From Waterburya agarophytonicola KI4 (GTDB lineage: Bacteria > Cyanobacteriota > Cyanobacteriia > Cyanobacteriales > Xenococcaceae), in NCBI RefSeq assembly GCF_020640915.1, contig NZ_JADWDC010000002.1:67832-131831 (forward strand): a DNA stretch of 64,000 nt. Reading direction: 5' to 3'. A program made the translations under genes and the position numbers. The first letter of the stretch is position 1. Each line of letters starts with the position of its first letter. A model generated the notes under the pieces. It ran no database searches and had not been told where the DNA came from. It saw only the letters and a program-made list of their open reading frames with translations. Positions 62,532-64,000 of this stretch are shown piece after piece.

Positions 62532-63539
62532 ATTTTGTTTAGAAGTAAATAAGGCAAATCGCTCGACAGAAGATACTACAGCGAATACGGCTAAGACAAT
62601 TACCACTGCTACGATATAGAGAAATCTTTGCATCAAAGAAAACTGAACTGCGATCGCGTCGGAAACGTCAAATAACCTTAATAAACCAATCCAGCTGAAT
62701 TCCATTAATCCTAAATTGGCAGGAGTAAAGCTAAATAACATCGCTAGCTGAACTATAGGAGTCACAAAGGTAACAGCCCAAAGTTTAATTTTAAATCCAC
62801 CTGCGATCGCAATTAAAACTCCGCGGATGATCCAAACTAGATAGCGAACTACAGAAATCCAATAAAGATAGAGGGTAAAGTTTTTACCTAAGATAGAATT
62901 CTTATCAGTTGCCATAGCTGGTTGAGCATCTTTAGTTTTTCCCGACTTGAGTTGCTTCACCCAAGTTAAGGCTGCAATCAAAAACGATATTAAACTACGG
63001 TGCCACTTGTTAATCATAAAATGCACGGCAATGATAGTTGCAATCCAAATCCAAATTGCTAGCGACAAGGAGATGTATCCCAAGGCATATAAGATTGAAG
63101 CTGGGAACAAAAGTAAAGGAATTAGAAAGTTAAAGAACTGATCGTAAATAACTGACAAAAAACCTTTGGAAAAAGAGCTTATTTTGTGTATTCTTAAAGC
63201 TAAATTTTGTACCATAACCATGCCCACATATTGAGGCATAAATTGCATGGTTAAAGAACCCAAGGTTGTATAAAACAAATAAAATTTTAATGATTGCTGA
63301 CTAGCTTGCTGACTATCAGGAGTTAGCTTTTGAGTTACCAAACCCCACTTGTATGCTGTTAAAAATGTATGGACGATCAAGGCAGTAATAGCCAATCCTG
63401 CATATAAAGGATTCAAGCTATAGAAACTAGTGACAACTTGTTCTAGATCTACTTCTGTAAATTTTAAAATTAACCAAACTAAGAAAAAGCCCAAAGCTAG
63501 AGATAATATGCTCGATATAATATTCTTTTTATTTAGCAT
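62526..63539 (-). CDS. lysylphosphatidylglycerol synthase TM-domain (UPF0104) flippase-like protein
   Basis: 337 residues, about eight helices. It has the LPG_synthase_TM pattern: an N-terminal helix, then L-K-F-T-E-V-D-L-E-Q-V (about 25-35), a central T-L-G-S-L-T-M-Q-F-M-P-Q-Y-V-G, and the C-terminal V-T-P-I-V-Q-L-A-M-L-F-S-F-T-P-A-N-L-G-L-M-E region (about 256-277). Related domains flip lipids or lipid-linked sugars. It lacks the catalytic GNAT-like half. It lies between a sulfotransferase and a GT-C-like gene, all minus strand. Confidence 0.85.
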   Translation of the reverse strand: MLNKKNIISSILSLALGFFLVWLILKFTEVDLEQVVTSFYSLNPLYAGLAITALIVHTFLTAYKWGLVTQKLTPDSQQASQQSLKFYLFYTTLGSLTMQFMPQYVGMVMVQNLALRIHKISSFSKGFLSVIYDQFFNFLIPLLLFPASILYALGYISLSLAIWIWIATIIAVHFMINKWHRSLISFLIAALTWVKQLKSGKTKDAQPAMATDKNSILGKNFTLYLYWISVVRYLVWIIRGVLIAIAGGFKIKLWAVTFVTPIVQLAMLFSFTPANLGLMEFSWIGLLRLFDVSDAIAVQFSLMQRFLYIVAVVIVLAVFAVVSSVERFALFTSKQNQ

Positions 63540-63553
63540 TATTTTTTCCTAGT

Positions 63554-63574
63554 CTCATTACTCATCACTCATTA
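63554..63574. repeat. heptamer repeat CTCATTA (3 units)
   Basis: CTCATTA-CTCATCA-CTCATTA, exact period 7, in the gap between the sulfotransferase and flippase-like genes. Confidence 0.6.
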
Positions 63575-63617
63575 TTTAATAGTACGAAGAAAATTAATAG
63601 ACAATTAATCAAAATAA

Positions 63618-64000
63618 CTATAACTTGTCGTATCCCCATTTAGTCTCAAAGTCTATATCGACTAACTCCGATAATCGAGCAACTTGAGGCTGATATTTTT
63701 CCATTAAGTCAATTTTTATTGCTTCAGGGATACTAGTTTTCGGTGCTTGATGCCAGAGAAATTTTTCGACAATATTATCGCGAATAAATTCGTTAAATTC
63801 TTGAGATAATAAATTTTTAGAAATATTCTTTAACAGGGGGCTGTTCACCAATTTGTTAATAGCTTTAAACTTAACTTCCTTATTAGTATTGACCGTTTCA
63901 TATTCAGGAATAAAATTAGGATCGACTCCTAAAAATTCTAAGATTTCCCGATAAAAACTTTGGTTATCTGACTGAAACTCTTCAAAAACAATTACTTTCA
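63618..64000 (-). CDS. sulfotransferase-family protein, C-terminal part (5' end outside window)
   Basis: An open frame enters from the right edge and stops at 63618. The internal GTG at 63851 is not the start. The visible 127 residues begin V-I-V-F-E-E-F-Q-S-D-N-Q-S-F-Y-R-E-I-L followed by E-F-L-G-V-D-P-N-F-I-P, which is the C-terminal pattern of PAPS-dependent sulfotransferases (L-x-Y-E-D-L, then F-L-G-L). The PAPS-binding N-terminus lies outside. A sugar or polysaccharide acceptor is likely from the membrane glycan genes beside it. Confidence 0.7.
   Translation of the reverse strand, partial: KVIVFEEFQSDNQSFYREILEFLGVDPNFIPEYETVNTNKEVKFKAINKLVNSPLLKNISKNLLSQEFNEFIRDNIVEKFLWHQAPKTSIPEAIKIDLMEKYQPQVARLSELVDIDFETKWGYDKL

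Overview
The window reads as chromosomal DNA of a cyanobacterium. It carries psbN and psbH, a cyanobacteriochrome-type histidine kinase, glnB, filamentous-haemagglutinin-type secretion genes, carotenoid genes and very many copies of the HIP1 octamer GCGATCGC. The DNA is AT-rich and has no rRNA operon, phage, plasmid or CRISPR signature. No heterocyst or nif cluster is present. An AT-rich unicellular or baeocyte-forming lineage is a guess from style only.

Layout. 1-2200: end of one type IV pilin gene, a second pilin gene, a TPR-like anchored protein and a REP-associated transposase. 2200-5900: Uma2 protein, a lone sugar-type ABC permease, two small membrane proteins, an M48 protease and a PatD-like protein, all on the minus strand. 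6200-8450: bifunctional (p)ppGpp synthetase/hydrolase. 8500-13100: a collagen-like secreted protein divergent from a BcsA-type cellulose synthase, then a CheY-like receiver. 13100-18600: anchored periplasmic binding protein, lipoprotein, alkaline-phosphatase-fold protein, GT39-like membrane enzyme. 18700-26800: pheS, small zinc-knuckle protein, LysR regulator, cysteine desulfurase, two VanZ-LamG paralogs and a PilB-N-like/winged-helix membrane protein. 27000-31400: lpxD, cobU, a cyanobacterial hypothetical and a P-loop helicase/nuclease-like protein. 31400-35800: DXCF cyanobacteriochrome kinase, pentapeptide protein, CNNM/CorC protein. 35850-37300: tRNA-Ile2 (CAU), a truncated P-loop kinase, psbN/psbH, tatA. 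37500-41300: TPR protein and two tandem coiled-coil paralogs. 41350-46800: cNMP-binding protein, then a carotenoid group (carotenoid oxygenase, desaturase-like FAD enzyme, ABA4-like protein). 46900-56200: TpsA-like exoprotein, DHH-CBS-tRNA nucleotidyltransferase, J-domain/pentapeptide protein, FHA-PBP1, glnB. 56800-60400: three secreted proteins. 60480-64000: DUF29, GT-C-like membrane protein, LPG-synthase-type flippase and a partial sulfotransferase.

Much of the window concerns the cell surface: pili, cellulose, collagen-like and TpsA-like exoproteins, calcium-repeat and vWA secreted proteins, peptidoglycan synthesis and probably a sulfated glycan. The points most worth a second look are the DXCF photoreceptor kinase, the carotenoid/ABA4 group, the paired coiled-coil proteins behind a duplicated near-palindrome, the secreted pair sharing an N-terminal NNGHGNN block, the palindrome carried in frame inside the transposase gene, and heptamer repeats placed between co-directional genes. 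Five genes too short for routine ORF calling were read by hand: psbN, and proteins of 45, 52, 46 and 29 residues. Where several starts were possible, the ATG best placed for the family or for a visible ribosome binding site was chosen, and this is stated in each entry.
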